Of a DNA stretch of 59,277 nucleotides, positions 35,815 through 46,059 are shown in pieces; position 1 is the stretch's first letter; every line of letters starts with the position of its first letter. The position numbers and the translations under genes are program-made. The stretch lies in assembly GCA_902786665.1 (NCBI GenBank), contig CADADN010000015.1, positions 1-59,277 of the forward strand, read 5' to 3'. The notes beneath the pieces are model-generated. The model was not told the DNA's origin. It saw nothing but the letters and a program-made list of their open reading frames with translations, and searched no databases. The stretch is from an uncultured Prevotellaceae bacterium. GTDB taxonomy: Bacteria > Bacteroidota > Bacteroidia > Bacteroidales > Bacteroidaceae.

Positions 35815-36762
35815 ATGAAAAAGATATTTTCCGACAACATCCCTTCCAACTTGTGTGCCTCTGTGGCCACGATAGGCTTTTTCGATGGTGTCCATCTCGG
35901 GCACCAGCACCTCATCCATCAGGTGGTGGAGGAGGCGAAGGAAAGAGAGATGGAGTCGATGGTTGTCACTTTCGACCGTCATCCCAGGCAGGTGCTCAGT
36001 CCTGATTTCCACCCTCAGTTGCTCACCTCCTATGAGGAGAAGATGGTGAGGTTGGCAAAGACGGGTGTGGACAACTGCGTGGTGCTGCGTTTCACACCAG
36101 AGATGGCGTCATTGTCTGCAGCCGACTTCATGCGCTGTGTGCTGCACGGGCAGTTGGCTGTCAGGCGGCTGGTCATGGGGTATGACAATCGTTTCGGCAA
36201 AGGCTCTGCTGAAGGATTTGACGACTATGTGCGTCATGGGGCAACCTTGGGTATGGAGGTGGTGCAAGGTGCGCCGTTGTCCGTCGATGGCATACGGGTG
36301 AGTAGTTCCGCCATACGACAGATGTTGCTTCAAGGCGATGTCGAGACGGCCACCCGATGCATGGGACATCAATACACCCTTGTTGGAAGGGTGGTGGAGG
36401 GTTACCAACAAGGAAGGCGCTTGGGCTTCCCCACCGCCAACCTGCTCCTGGAGGATGTTGCGAAGATGCTGCCCGCTCCCGGTGCCTACGTGGCGAGGGT
36501 TCGCCTGGAGGGTTCGATGGAGATGAAGCGGGCGGTGACCAACATTGGGATGCGCCCCACCTTCCAAGGACATGGCATGGCTATCGAGACACATGTCATC
36601 AACTACGATGGCGACCTCTATGGCAAGCGTATGCTGGTGGCTTTGACCCATCGGTTGCGTGAAGAACGGAAATTCGAGAGCACAGGTCGCTTGGTGGCGC
36701 AGTTGCGTGAGGATGTGCGACGCGCCAACGCCATTTTCGACGAGGAAGGCTTGGAAGATTGA
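35815..36762 (+). CDS. ribF: Bifunctional riboflavin kinase / FAD synthetase
   Basis: A 315-residue enzyme. The N-terminal FAD synthetase half has IGFFDGVHLGHQHLIHQV (HxGH-type motif), VMGYDNRFGKGSAEG and VSSSAIRQMLLQGDVETA; the C-terminal riboflavin kinase half has YTLVGRVVEGYQQGRRLGFP followed by TAN, and AIETHVINYDGDLYGKRM. It makes FMN and FAD in the cytoplasm. The CPBP gene follows 25 bp on. Complete and of normal length. Confidence 0.95.
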   Translation: MKKIFSDNIPSNLCASVATIGFFDGVHLGHQHLIHQVVEEAKEREMESMVVTFDRHPRQVLSPDFHPQLLTSYEEKMVRLAKTGVDNCVVLRFTPEMASLSAADFMRCVLHGQLAVRRLVMGYDNRFGKGSAEGFDDYVRHGATLGMEVVQGAPLSVDGIRVSSSAIRQMLLQGDVETATRCMGHQYTLVGRVVEGYQQGRRLGFPTANLLLEDVAKMLPAPGAYVARVRLEGSMEMKRAVTNIGMRPTFQGHGMAIETHVINYDGDLYGKRMLVALTHRLREERKFESTGRLVAQLREDVRRANAIFDEEGLED

Positions 36763-36787
36763 AGATTGAAGCTAAAATTTTAAATAT

Positions 36788-37603
36788 ATGAGAAAGTTTT
36801 TTGATGCCATCCTTTATTTGATAGTATTCATAGTGATACAATTTTTCATCACTTATGCCGTGGTAGCGGTATGTGCGGTTACTGAAGGTGTTGGCAATGC
36901 CGTTCGCTCGTTGATGAGTGGTGAAGGCCTCACCACCGGGCAGACCATCGTGGTGCAAGTGATTTCGGGTGTCATCACCCTGGTGCTCTTCTTTTCGTTG
37001 AAGTGGTGCCGCGTGTCGCGTGCCTATCTGCGTTCCAAGCCCTACGGAGTGCTGTTTTGGGCGAGTGTGGCCGTTTTGGGTACGGTCATCCCCTCGGAGG
37101 TGTTTGTTGAACTGGTGCCGCTTCCTGACTTGACAGGCGAGACATTGGGTGCCATCTTGGGCAGCCGATGGGGGTATTTGGTCATATGCATCTTCGCCCC
37201 ATTGGTGGAAGAGGTGGTGTTTCGGGGAGCCATATTACGAGTGTTACTGGAAGGGTCGTCGCGCCACTGGGTGCCCATCGCCATCTCCGCCGTGCTGTTC
37301 GCCCTGGTTCATGCCAATCCGGCGCAGATGCCCCATGCCTTTTGCATCGGGTTGTTGTTGGGATGGATGTATTACCGCACAGGGAGCATCATCCCGGGCA
37401 TCATGCTGCATTGGGTGAACAACACCTTGTCGTATGTCGTCTACAACGTCTTCCCACAGTATCAGGATGCGAAGGTGATAGACCTTTTCGGAGGAAACAT
37501 GCTGAAAGTGTCGCTCGCCGTCGTCTTTTCGCTTTTCATCTTCGTCCCAGCCGTCTACCAGCTGCACTTGCGTATGAAAAAGGTGGAGGAAGTTGAGGGA
37601 TGA
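36788..37603 (+). CDS. CPBP-family intramembrane glutamic protease
   Basis: A 271-residue protein with about seven hydrophobic spans. The CPBP/Abi motifs are present: APLVEEVVFRGAILRVLLEG (EExxxR, catalytic Glu pair), ALVHANPAQMPHAFCIGLLL (FxxxH-type) and GSIIPGIMLHWVNN (HxxxN). Bacterial members are membrane proteases of mostly unknown targets, some tied to bacteriocin immunity. It is in one run with ribF. Confidence 0.9.
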   Translation: MRKFFDAILYLIVFIVIQFFITYAVVAVCAVTEGVGNAVRSLMSGEGLTTGQTIVVQVISGVITLVLFFSLKWCRVSRAYLRSKPYGVLFWASVAVLGTVIPSEVFVELVPLPDLTGETLGAILGSRWGYLVICIFAPLVEEVVFRGAILRVLLEGSSRHWVPIAISAVLFALVHANPAQMPHAFCIGLLLGWMYYRTGSIIPGIMLHWVNNTLSYVVYNVFPQYQDAKVIDLFGGNMLKVSLAVVFSLFIFVPAVYQLHLRMKKVEEVEG

Positions 37604-37617
37604 ACCAGGATTCAAGG

Positions 37618-37740
37618 GGAGTTGCAAAGGAATTAAAGGGAAGTTAAAGAGGAGTTGAAAAGGAGTTAAAGGAGGGAGTTGAAAAGGAGTTAAAGGGACA
37701 TATGTCTTTAACTCCTTTAACTCCTTTAACTTCTCCTCTT
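37618..37740. repeat. 11-nt GGAGTT(A/G)AAAG array with 36-bp palindrome
   Basis: GGAGTT-type units start at 37618, 37629, 37640, 37651 and 37662 (11-nt period) and continue irregularly. At 37683-37718, AAAGGAGTTAAAG and CTTTAACTCCTTT flank GACATATGTC: a near-perfect palindrome between convergent genes that can terminate either way. GGAGTTAAAGGGACATATGT (37686-37705) reappears inverted at 13838-13857. Confidence 0.8.
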
Positions 37741-37768
37741 CCCTAACTTCTAAAACCTCTTCTCTTCT

Positions 37769-38458
37769 CTACCTTCGAGTCCTTCCGATGGCCTTCCCGT
37801 CGCAGATGAGGGTCTCAGCGCCTTTCAGGTGCTCCATGACCTCGTTCTCTTCCTGGAAATGCACTTTCAAGGCGGAGGAGTTGGGGAAGCGGTTGAAGAA
37901 GATGTCGTTGCTCATGAAGAGACGCACCGATGCCACGTTGTTTGCAGCAGATACGGCGTTGTAATATTTCAAGATGCTTTCAACGACACGTGGCAGCACC
38001 TTGATGCCAGTCCTGCCGTCGTGGAACGTCACCACGGCCACCACGTGGTAATGCTGCTTCTTGTCGACCAGCTGCTCGTTTTGCTCCGCCGTGCCCTTGT
38101 ATCTCACCGTCAGATGACGACCGTATTTCTCGTTGATGCTGTTCATCATATGGATGAACAGCGGCCCGTGTGTGGAGGCATCCTCCAACCTGTTCAAAGC
38201 TATGTAGTAATGAATCATCTCATGGATGAGTGTGTCCTCCACCTCGCTTTCGGGCAGGTCCACACGGGTGTTGATGCGGAGCTTGAAGTCGTAATATTCC
38301 GGCTTGCCGTCCCTGCCCGTCCGTTGGCGGTAGACGCATTTCCCCAAAAACGTCTTGGCGTCGGTCAGTATGATGGGAATCTTGGGGAGCTTGCCGCCGA
38401 ACATCAACTTGTTGAACTCCTCAAACTTCCTCTCCATGAAGGGTATCGTGGCGATCAT
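37769..38458 (-). CDS. SprT-like zinc metalloprotease
   Basis: A 229-residue protein with the zinc site HEMIHYYIAL (HExxH) near residue 86 and a downstream HGPLFIHMM segment, plus KLPKIPIILTDAKTFLGKCV, the SprT/WSS1-type N-terminal region. SprT-like proteins are linked to proteolysis of DNA-protein crosslinks in eukaryotes (Spartan); bacterial members are less known. The ATG at 38458 is used; an in-frame TTG at 38485 is less likely. It follows the TerB-like gene by 37 bp, probably in one transcript. Confidence 0.8.
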   Translation of the reverse strand: MIATIPFMERKFEEFNKLMFGGKLPKIPIILTDAKTFLGKCVYRQRTGRDGKPEYYDFKLRINTRVDLPESEVEDTLIHEMIHYYIALNRLEDASTHGPLFIHMMNSINEKYGRHLTVRYKGTAEQNEQLVDKKQHYHVVAVVTFHDGRTGIKVLPRVVESILKYYNAVSAANNVASVRLFMSNDIFFNRFPNSSALKVHFQEENEVMEHLKGAETLICDGKAIGRTRR

Positions 38459-38495
38459 GGTGTTGTTGTTGCCTTTTGTCGACAATGATGGGGTA

Positions 38496-38852
38496 TCAGC
38501 CTATGGGAAGATACAATTTGTCTAACAAGGTGTTGAAGTATAGTCGCTCCTGGTCATCCACTTTGCCATCAGCCAGAACCATCTGGGCGATGAATTTGGC
38601 AACGTATGCCCTTTGCAAATTAGTCATGTTGCGAATGGTTTCAATCACCGTCGTTTCATCCAGCTGTTTGGAAGCCTCACGCTCCTCTTGGTTGATTCCT
38701 ATGATGTCGGCAATCTCCTCTACAAGTTGCTGCTCTCGGGAATCCTTTTCCTCGTCCACCAACATGGTGTTACACACTATCTGGTAAATACTCTCCTTCT
38801 CAACAGGTGAAAACTGGGAGAGGGCCATTCTGTCTATAGCTGATAAGTTCAT
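38496..38852 (-). CDS. TerB-like helical protein
   Basis: A 118-residue all-helical protein with VLADGKVDDQERLYFNTLLD at the C-terminal side, the acidic ADGxxxxxE loop of the TerB family, and a weaker first half (MLVDEEKDSREQQLVEEIAD). TerB proteins of tellurite-resistance and related systems bind metal ions at the inner membrane face. There is no ter cluster here, but a TerD-family gene lies at 48707-49297. Promoter CAAAGTTA complement at 38890-38897. Role unknown. Confidence 0.65.
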   Translation of the reverse strand: MNLSAIDRMALSQFSPVEKESIYQIVCNTMLVDEEKDSREQQLVEEIADIIGINQEEREASKQLDETTVIETIRNMTNLQRAYVAKFIAQMVLADGKVDDQERLYFNTLLDKLYLPIG

Positions 38853-38889
38853 TTTTATATTATTTTGTTCGTCATCATCGATAAGTCTG

Positions 38890-38987
38890 CAAAGTTACAC
38901 CTTTCCATGAAATACATGCCATGCTTCTTGGCTTTTTTGAATTTTGCATGCAAACTTGTGACTTGCACACCGGGGTACCTGTGTGCA
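38890..38987 (-). promoter_or_regulatory. Promoter of the TerB-like gene with upstream TGCACAC dyad
   Basis: Minus-strand TAACTTTG (38897-38890) matches the -7 box. Upstream, TGCACAC (38964-38970) and GTGTGCA (38981-38987) form a dyad with a 10-nt spacer, like the ones before pckA and at 18862. Confidence 0.55.
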
Positions 38988-39018
38988 CTTCTTGTATGTT
39001 TTGTATGTCTTGTCGGAT

Positions 39019-41514
39019 TTAGATATTGGGAGTGTCCCACTTCTTGGTTTGCTTGCACATCACGTTGGTGGTCTGGTTGCCTGCCTTCAGTGTGAATTCG
39101 CCTTCTTCAAGCACCCACTTGCCGTCGGCTCCCACGAAAGCCAGGCTCTTGGCGGGCAGATGGAAGGTGACGGTCTTCATCTCTCCGGGTTGCAGCTCAA
39201 TCTTGGTGAAGTCGCGCAGGCGCTTGTTGTCTGGGACGATGGAAGCGACGAGGTCGCTGCTGTAGAGCAGCACAGACTCTTTCCCCGCCTTGTTGCCATT
39301 GTTGCGCACGTCGACGCTTACCGTCAGGATGTCGTCGGCGTTGAACGTCGTCTTGTCCACCCGCAGGTTGCTGTATTCATAAGTGGTGTAGCTCATGCCA
39401 TAGCCGAAAGGCCATTGCAGCGACACTTTCGCGTCGTAGTTGTATGCTCCCGCCATTGTTCCCACCTCTTCGCTCACCTTGTAGTCGTAGGTGTTGAGAG
39501 AGTTGATTTCACGTGGGTATGTGTAAGGCATCTTGCCCGAGAAGTTGGTGTCGCCAGCCAGAAGGTTTGCCAATGCGTCGCCACCGTAATTTCCTGGTAT
39601 GAAGATGTCGACAACGGCCGCTGCCAGAGGTTCTATGTCGGCTATCAGTCGTGGGCGCCCTTCGTTGAGTATGAGCACGATGGGCTTTCCTGTCTTGGCA
39701 AGTTCTTTCACGAGGTTTCTCTGGTTTTGTGAAAGCCACAGGTCGTCGAGGTTGCCAGGTGTTTCCGTATAGGAGTTCTCGCCGATGCATGCGATGATGA
39801 TGTCTGCTTTCGACGCCGCCTCCACTGCTTTTGATATCTGGGGCTCGTTTTCGGCGTGGTATGCACCGTTTTCGTTGTATGTCACTCCTTGTTCAAGGAT
39901 GATGTTTTCCTTGCCGAATTTGTTGCAGAGGGCTTCATAGATGGTGTTGTACTTCTCTGCCAGGTCTTCTGCCATCGACCCCTGCCATGTGTAGCTCCAT
40001 CCTCCGTGGAGGCATCGCATCTGGTTGGCGTTGGGGCCGGTAAGCAAGATTTTCCTGCCTTTCGCCAACGGCAGGATGTTTCCGTTGTTCTTGAGCAGCA
40101 CTTCCGACTCCTCTGCAGCCTGCAATGCTTTTGCGGCGAACTCATCCGAGCCGAATTTCTCGTATCCTTTGCCACCGGTGTTGGGTTGGGCAAAGAGGTT
40201 CAACCTGTATTTCACGCGCAAGATGCGTCTTACGGCATCGTCGATGCGGCTCATGGGGACCTTCCCTTCCTCCACGAGTTCTTTCAGCAGTATGCAGAAC
40301 TCCACGCTGTATGGGTCCATCGACATGTCGATGCCGGCGTTGATGGCTATTCTGATGGCGTCTTTCTTGTCTTTCGCCACCTTTTCACGTGAAAAGAGGT
40401 TGTTGATGTCTGCCCAGTCTGTCACAAGCATGCCATCCCAGTTGAGGTCCTCTTTCAGCCATTTTGTGAGGTATTCGTAACTGGCATGCAATGGCACGCC
40501 GTTGACCGAGGCGGAGTTCACCATCATGGTCAGCGTCCCGGCAAGGGCTGCAGCCTTGAAAGGCTCGAAATATTTCTCACGGAGCAACTGCGGCGAGAGG
40601 TATGCCGGTGTCCGGTCCTTGCCGCTCCATGGTGCTCCGTATGCGAAATAGTGTTTCGTGCATGTAGCCACGTTGTATGGTCCCAGATGGTTGGGGTCGT
40701 CGCCTTGGTAGCCTTTGATTTCGGCCTCCACCATGCGGGCGTTGACGATGGCGTCCTCGCCGAAACTCTCCCAGATGCGCGACCATCGCGCGTCGCGTCC
40801 CAGGTCGACAACTGGGTTGTAAACCCACGGGCAGTTGCCGGCCCTGCTCTCGTATGCGGTGACTTGTGCTCCGGTGAAGGCAAGTTCGGTGTTGAAGGTG
40901 GCGGCGATGTTGATGGGTTGTGGGAAGAGCGTTCCGCCTTGTGTGTATGTCACACCATGGTTGTGGTCGAGACCATAGATGTCGGGAATGCCGATGTGTT
41001 TCATCGATTTTTTCTGTATGAGCCCGATCCATTGTTGCCATTGCTCCACGGTGGCGGCACGTGTGCCTGGGGCATTGAGTATCGACCCCACCTTCCATTT
41101 CGAGATGATGGTGTCGAGCATTACTTCATTGAGTTTCCACACACGCCGCGTGTCGCCTTCATAGATGTCGACAGGGTAGTTTCCCAAGCGGTCCAAGATT
41201 TGTTGGTCGCTCTGCTTGAGCAGTGCTTCTATCTCTTTTGCGGGGGCGCCATATTGTTGCAGCACCTGGCGCACCTTTTCGCGGTCGATCTTTGGATTTT
41301 CCATGGTCATCTTTCCCATCACGTCGAGGTTCAGCTCAAGCATCTGGCCGATTTTCTCGTCGAGGGTCATCTTCGCAAGGGTCTTCTCAATTTTTGCTTC
41401 CAGCGCCTCATCGCGTGGGATTGCCGGCTTGATGCTTTGGGCTGCCATGCCGATGGCTGTGCAAGCACCCACCATCATCAGGAGAATTCTTTTTGTCATT
41501 TTGTTGGTTTTCAT
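39019..41514 (-). CDS. bglX: Beta-glucosidase, glycoside hydrolase family 3 (BglX type)
   Basis: An 831-residue exported enzyme: signal peptide [17 protein letters not shown], (alpha/beta)8 domain with [14 protein letters not shown], a KHYFAYG motif ([14 protein letters not shown]) and the nucleophile Asp in [12 protein letters not shown], then the alpha/beta sandwich with [20 protein letters not shown] and a C-terminal fibronectin III-like domain ([20 protein letters not shown]). It cleaves beta-linked gluco-oligosaccharides in the periplasm. It stands alone (no sus genes nearby), with the promoter at 41540-41547. Confidence 0.93.
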   Translation of the reverse strand: MKTNKMTKRILLMMVGACTAIGMAAQSIKPAIPRDEALEAKIEKTLAKMTLDEKIGQMLELNLDVMGKMTMENPKIDREKVRQVLQQYGAPAKEIEALLKQSDQQILDRLGNYPVDIYEGDTRRVWKLNEVMLDTIISKWKVGSILNAPGTRAATVEQWQQWIGLIQKKSMKHIGIPDIYGLDHNHGVTYTQGGTLFPQPINIAATFNTELAFTGAQVTAYESRAGNCPWVYNPVVDLGRDARWSRIWESFGEDAIVNARMVEAEIKGYQGDDPNHLGPYNVATCTKHYFAYGAPWSGKDRTPAYLSPQLLREKYFEPFKAAALAGTLTMMVNSASVNGVPLHASYEYLTKWLKEDLNWDGMLVTDWADINNLFSREKVAKDKKDAIRIAINAGIDMSMDPYSVEFCILLKELVEEGKVPMSRIDDAVRRILRVKYRLNLFAQPNTGGKGYEKFGSDEFAAKALQAAEESEVLLKNNGNILPLAKGRKILLTGPNANQMRCLHGGWSYTWQGSMAEDLAEKYNTIYEALCNKFGKENIILEQGVTYNENGAYHAENEPQISKAVEAASKADIIIACIGENSYTETPGNLDDLWLSQNQRNLVKELAKTGKPIVLILNEGRPRLIADIEPLAAAVVDIFIPGNYGGDALANLLAGDTNFSGKMPYTYPREINSLNTYDYKVSEEVGTMAGAYNYDAKVSLQWPFGYGMSYTTYEYSNLRVDKTTFNADDILTVSVDVRNNGNKAGKESVLLYSSDLVASIVPDNKRLRDFTKIELQPGEMKTVTFHLPAKSLAFVGADGKWVLEEGEFTLKAGNQTTNVMCKQTKKWDTPNI

Positions 41515-41911
41515 ATTTCAGGTAAGACTTTTTCGGTTACAAATTTAGGTAAATTTCAGGAATTATCTGCCATTAGGGACAAAGATTTTGATTTTTCTTC
41601 TCCGCGGGCGTGACAGACAGAGGGGTGTTTCCATTGGCATGCACTCTGAATTGATGAGAGAAAATAAGGGAAAAATGATGACAAAAGATGAAAAGATGGG
41701 GCAAAATATCATTTTTCCGACAAAATGGCAAACTTGTCCTCGCTCAGAATCAGAATGCAAAACAGTTGCAAACCCTTGCAAGCCAAGACAAGATACTTGA
41801 AAGTCACCGGGCGCGCTCCTGTTTAACGCGGCGTGGGAAGGGTTTAAGTATAGGTAAATATAGAGGAGAGACAACAGGTTGCCGTTGTCTCTCCTAAATG
41901 AAATCAAATAA
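41515..41911. other. Gap between bglX and the Ca2+ ATPase gene
   Basis: Holds the bglX -7 box (minus strand TAAATTTG, 41547-41540) and the terminator at 41864-41895. The middle (41580-41830) shows no gene or family I recognise. Confidence 0.5.
41864..41895 (-). terminator. Terminator of the Ca2+ ATPase gene
   Basis: A 12-bp perfect stem (AGGAGAGACAAC with its complement at 41884-41895), 8-nt loop, followed on the minus strand by an AT-rich stretch. Confidence 0.8.
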
Positions 41912-44911
41912 TTATTTAAATATCAAATGTTTCAACTCTCTAACACCCGTTACCATGAATCCGATAATGAATATCACAATCCAATCGAACAGGGGAAGAG
42001 ATTTGACATTAAAGAAGTCATTCAAGAATGGAACTTGTACTATGGCTATTTGTCCAAGTGTGACAACTATTGCTATCAGCAAGAAACCATCACATCCTTT
42101 CAAGTTCCATCCAGAGCCACCGGTCTTGTAACCGCGGGCATTGAACATATAACCCATATGTGTCATCACAAAGATGGTGAAAAGTAGGGTTAATTCATAG
42201 GTTGTTACGTGACTTCTTTCACCAAATGAGAAGGTAAGCAGGTCTTTCATACTTGTAATATCTGAGTGTTGGAAGATGATAAGAAGCCCTAACAGCATGA
42301 CAAAGAAGAAACCACCAACTCCAAAAATATTCTGAAGCATTGACTTGTCGAGGATAAAAGCCTTCGGGTCACGTGGCTTCTCTTTCATCACAGACTTTTG
42401 CGGTGGCAAGGCTGAAAGTGCGATGGCTGCGAAAGTATCCATAATGAGGTTCACCCAAAGCATCTGTGTCACAGTCAATGGAGTTTCCGTACCAAGGAAT
42501 GCACCGAAGAGCACCAAGAAACAAGCCGCGACATTGACGGTTAGTTGGAACAACAAGAATCGCTGGATATTCTTGTAAAGCGAACGTCCCCACATTACGG
42601 CATTGGCAATTGTGCTGAATGAGTTGTCTTGAATAATTATGTCTGACGCGTCTTTGGCTACTTGTGTTCCGTTGCCCATTGCCAACCCAACGTCAGCTGC
42701 ATTCAAGGCTGGGGCATCATTTGTGCCATCACCTGTAACGGCTACCACTTGATCCAATCTGCGTAGTGCATCAACCAGACGTTTTTTGTCCATCGGTCTT
42801 GCACGGGAAATAATCTTGATGTCCATTACTCTCTTTTCAAGCTGCCTGTCAGACATTTTTGCGAGTTCACTGCCTGTAATAATGTTTTTGTCTGAATCAG
42901 CATTAGTCCACAGACCGATTTTCTTGCCTATTTCTTTTGCCGTCTCAGGGTTATCACCTGTTACAATTTTTACTGCAATGCCTGCATTCATACACTCTTC
43001 CATCGACTCCCTCACACCCTCACGGATATCATCGTGAAGTGCAAACACTCCTACAAATGTCAGCGTGTTTACATTTAGTTTACCGTCAGTAATGATGTCG
43101 TCCGTGTCTTTTAATTCCATGTATGCCAAGCCTAAGGTTCGCATGGCCCTTTGCTGATAACGTTCCAATATTTTCTCATACTTGGTTTTAGTGGGTTGGT
43201 CAACTAATGACATACCAAGAAGTATTTCTGGTGCTCCTTTCACGTATGCTACTTTCTTGCCAAGCACAGATGACTTGGCAATGGTAACCATATATTTGTT
43301 TTCTGTGCTGAATGGCAGACAATCAATGACCGAGATGCTTTCTCTTACGTCTAAGTAATTGATGGCTTTTGAATTCAGCCAAAGAAGCAGAGCTCCTTCA
43401 GTCGGGTTTCCTATGACTTTGACTGCGTTGTTATCAGAGAAGTCAAGATCGGCCGTTGAGTTAACAGCAATCATTTCTGCTAATAGATTTTCGTTTAGAT
43501 TTTCCGTTTGCAAATCAGCCACTTCCATTTGGTTTTTAGTCAGTGTTCCTGTCTTATCTGTACAAATTACAGAGGCAGCTCCCATCGTTTCACAAGCATG
43601 CATGGTTCTTGGAAGTGTATCGCTCTTCATCAACTTCCTCATGCTGAAGGCAAGGCTCAAGGTTACAGACATTGGCAAACCCTCTGGTACGGCAACAACT
43701 ACCAATGTTACGGCTATCATTATCGTCTTCAGTACATAGCTAACGAAATCCACCCAGAAATCACTAGATGAGAAGTTTGCATCATACGAAATGAAATACC
43801 ATACGATGCGGCCTATGATAATAAGCACGGCAAGTACATAACTAGCATTCGTAATCCAGTCTGCCAGCCCATTCAGTTTCTTGCTTAGGGGTGTCTCGCT
43901 TCCTTTGCGGACTCGCATTCTGTCTATCAACGGCTGCTCAACCACAACATCTGCATCTTCGTGTTCACCCAAATACTCTTCAAGCGCATCATTGGCCTCA
44001 TCTTCTGTGTTGAATTTGTTTATGATTGTGTTGTTGGTTTTATCTTTAAGCAGCCATCCTACTTTTACTTCATCACCTTCATTGAGCGACCTATAAACCA
44101 GGCCGCTTTCAGTCTTGTCACCAACCTTCTTGACTTCAGCGGTGCAGTAGCCATCAATAATGGTTGTACCCTTCTTTATTTCATTTGATTGATAAGTGGC
44201 ATTTTTGTCAAATTGTTCTGGATTCGCTGTTTTTGTTGCCTGAAGTTCACCAGTTAAAGAAGATTCATTGACAATCAGATTCATTGATTCCAGCAACTCA
44301 CAGTCTGCAGGAACTTCTTCGCCTGTCTCCAGTTTTATGATGTCGCCAACCACTATATCTTTGCGAGGAACTTGGCACATATGTCCGTTCCGATAAACTT
44401 TTACCTCTGTGTCATCATTCGTTTGGTTAAGACTTTGGAAGGTCTTCTCGTTCTTCTTCTCCAGAAAATAGGCAATACTCGTTGCAAGAATCAGTGCCAC
44501 GATGATGCCAATTGGTTCGAAAAACACTGTCCACTCTGCATTATGCCACTCATATTCGTAAATGGAGATTCCCATTGACAAGACGAAGGCAGTGATGAGA
44601 ATCTTGAAAAGTGGGTCTCCGAATCCGCCAAAAAAGCCGACAATGAGGATGAGCAATGTAGCAATAGCCACAATTGCGGGCATCACCCAAATGATAGCTC
44701 CCATACTGCTTGCAAGGACACCGGCCAATATGGCAGTGCCGACAATAAGGCAGGCCATTGTGATGGCGATGGGATGCTTGCACACTTCTTTGATTTGATC
44801 CCAGATGGAATCCTCTTCTGGAGGAGTCAACACATTTGCCCCATACTTTCTTCGGCTTTCGAGCACTTGGGCATCGGTCAAGCCTGTGTAATGATGGTTT
44901 TTTGCTGTCAT
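41912..44911 (-). CDS. P-type Ca2+-translocating ATPase (PMCA/SERCA type)
   Basis: A 999-residue P2-type ATPase. Membrane spans 1-2 at about 45-95; A domain with NESSLTGELQATK (TGE); VPEGLP in span 4 (409-413), the calcium-binding proline motif; phosphorylated Asp452 in CTDKTGTLTKN; KGAPE nucleotide site; TGDGTNDAPAL hinge; six C-terminal spans. It would export Ca2+ using ATP. Between GLVYRSLNEGD and SETPLSKKL there is an acidic insertion of about 55 residues (280-335) not usual for bacterial members. The gene is separate from the phosphatase operon by 83 bp but on the same strand. Calcium specificity is by family. Confidence 0.9.
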   Translation of the reverse strand: MTAKNHHYTGLTDAQVLESRRKYGANVLTPPEEDSIWDQIKEVCKHPIAITMACLIVGTAILAGVLASSMGAIIWVMPAIVAIATLLILIVGFFGGFGDPLFKILITAFVLSMGISIYEYEWHNAEWTVFFEPIGIIVALILATSIAYFLEKKNEKTFQSLNQTNDDTEVKVYRNGHMCQVPRKDIVVGDIIKLETGEEVPADCELLESMNLIVNESSLTGELQATKTANPEQFDKNATYQSNEIKKGTTIIDGYCTAEVKKVGDKTESGLVYRSLNEGDEVKVGWLLKDKTNNTIINKFNTEDEANDALEEYLGEHEDADVVVEQPLIDRMRVRKGSETPLSKKLNGLADWITNASYVLAVLIIIGRIVWYFISYDANFSSSDFWVDFVSYVLKTIMIAVTLVVVAVPEGLPMSVTLSLAFSMRKLMKSDTLPRTMHACETMGAASVICTDKTGTLTKNQMEVADLQTENLNENLLAEMIAVNSTADLDFSDNNAVKVIGNPTEGALLLWLNSKAINYLDVRESISVIDCLPFSTENKYMVTIAKSSVLGKKVAYVKGAPEILLGMSLVDQPTKTKYEKILERYQQRAMRTLGLAYMELKDTDDIITDGKLNVNTLTFVGVFALHDDIREGVRESMEECMNAGIAVKIVTGDNPETAKEIGKKIGLWTNADSDKNIITGSELAKMSDRQLEKRVMDIKIISRARPMDKKRLVDALRRLDQVVAVTGDGTNDAPALNAADVGLAMGNGTQVAKDASDIIIQDNSFSTIANAVMWGRSLYKNIQRFLLFQLTVNVAACFLVLFGAFLGTETPLTVTQMLWVNLIMDTFAAIALSALPPQKSVMKEKPRDPKAFILDKSMLQNIFGVGGFFFVMLLGLLIIFQHSDITSMKDLLTFSFGERSHVTTYELTLLFTIFVMTHMGYMFNARGYKTGGSGWNLKGCDGFLLIAIVVTLGQIAIVQVPFLNDFFNVKSLPLFDWIVIFIIGFMVTGVRELKHLIFK

Positions 44912-44994
44912 ATTAATTGATGTTTAACATTTTAGTCATTGTATTTTATAATGTCAGTAAAACCCAAAAGATACCTTTTAGTAAACAATGTGGA

Positions 44995-46059
44995 TTAAGA
45001 AACAATCAAATATAAGAAATAGCCCAGAATGCCCATGATGATGAAAAGTATCCCTGCAATAATTGAAAGAATGATTTCCAAACGCCTTAGATTTATATTT
45101 ATGATTTGTTGAGGATGAGTTTTTTCTTCTGGCATCTCCACTTGTTTTTCTTCTTGATTGATTTCTTTGATTATTTTTTGTTTATCTTCTATTTTGTCTT
45201 CTTGTTCGTTTCCCATTTCGTCTTCTTTTTCTTCTTGCTCGGCATTGGATGATGTTTCCTCTTTGTCGGCAAAAGGAGGCTCTTGGACAATTGTTGTAGG
45301 ACCAGTGTAATCAATGAGAACAACTGTAATGTTGTCTTTTCCACCTTCTTCGTTAGCTTTGTCAATAAGAGCATTAACTTTTTCTTCAGTATTTGAATTG
45401 CTATTTAAAATCTCCACCATCATGGAGGAAGTCAACATGTCGCTAAGTCCATCCGAGCACAAAATATATGTAGAATCTGATTGAAGTGGAAAAGAAGCGG
45501 TCTCAACCAAGTCGGTATTTATATCAAGATATTGAGAGCCGGCATCTCGACCAATGACATTCCGCTGTGGATGGTTCATTGCCTCTTCCTCGGTTAATTC
45601 CCCAATTTCTTCTCTATATCCGACAAGGGAATGGTCATGTGACAGTTTTGTGATTTTCCCGTCTGTATATTGATACAACCGAGTGTCGCCAATATGAGCC
45701 ATATGGAGAAAGCCGTTTTTAATGTCAACTAAAACGGCAGTCATCACACAACTCATATTTGGGTGTTTCCCATCTTCAACCCTTTTAATATTTATGGCAT
45801 TATTAGCTTCTACGACAGCTTGCTTGATTAAGTCTGCCCGTTCTCCATTTGGGAAATTGTTGAGATATTCAACAATGGTTTGTTCTGCTATTGATGCAGC
45901 AATTTCACCTCCTTCGTATCCTCCTACACCATCAATTGCTGCAGCCAATACAACTTGATCGTCCCATATGCTTTGGGCAATAAAAGCATCTTCATTGTTC
46001 GACTGATTTTTCCCTAAATCGCTCTTGCCGAAAAATGATACCATTTCTACTCCTATCAT
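44995..46059 (-). CDS. PP2C-type Ser/Thr phosphatase with C-terminal membrane anchor
   Basis: A 354-residue protein. The catalytic domain keeps all metal-site motifs: NNEDAF, AAIDGVGGYEGG, LCSDGLSDML and GGKDNITVVLID. A Glu/Lys-rich linker (about 255-320) leads to a single membrane span near the C terminus (LEIILSIIAGILFIIMGILG), so the enzyme faces the cytoplasm at the inner membrane, like mycobacterial PstP. It would reverse phosphorylation by the kinase encoded at 49407-50666. It overlaps the preceding gene by 4 bp (ATGA) and is the last gene of the operon. Confidence 0.92.
   Translation of the reverse strand: MIGVEMVSFFGKSDLGKNQSNNEDAFIAQSIWDDQVVLAAAIDGVGGYEGGEIAASIAEQTIVEYLNNFPNGERADLIKQAVVEANNAINIKRVEDGKHPNMSCVMTAVLVDIKNGFLHMAHIGDTRLYQYTDGKITKLSHDHSLVGYREEIGELTEEEAMNHPQRNVIGRDAGSQYLDINTDLVETASFPLQSDSTYILCSDGLSDMLTSSMMVEILNSNSNTEEKVNALIDKANEEGGKDNITVVLIDYTGPTTIVQEPPFADKEETSSNAEQEEKEDEMGNEQEDKIEDKQKIIKEINQEEKQVEMPEEKTHPQQIININLRRLEIILSIIAGILFIIMGILGYFLYLIVS

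Noticed and set aside
40486-41613. 375-residue frame opposite bglX
   Set aside because: Antisense shadow; no motif and no promoter, while bglX carries the GH3 signature.
41588-41897. Small frames in the gap upstream of bglX
   Set aside because: No start context, no promoter in the right direction and no resemblance to known proteins.
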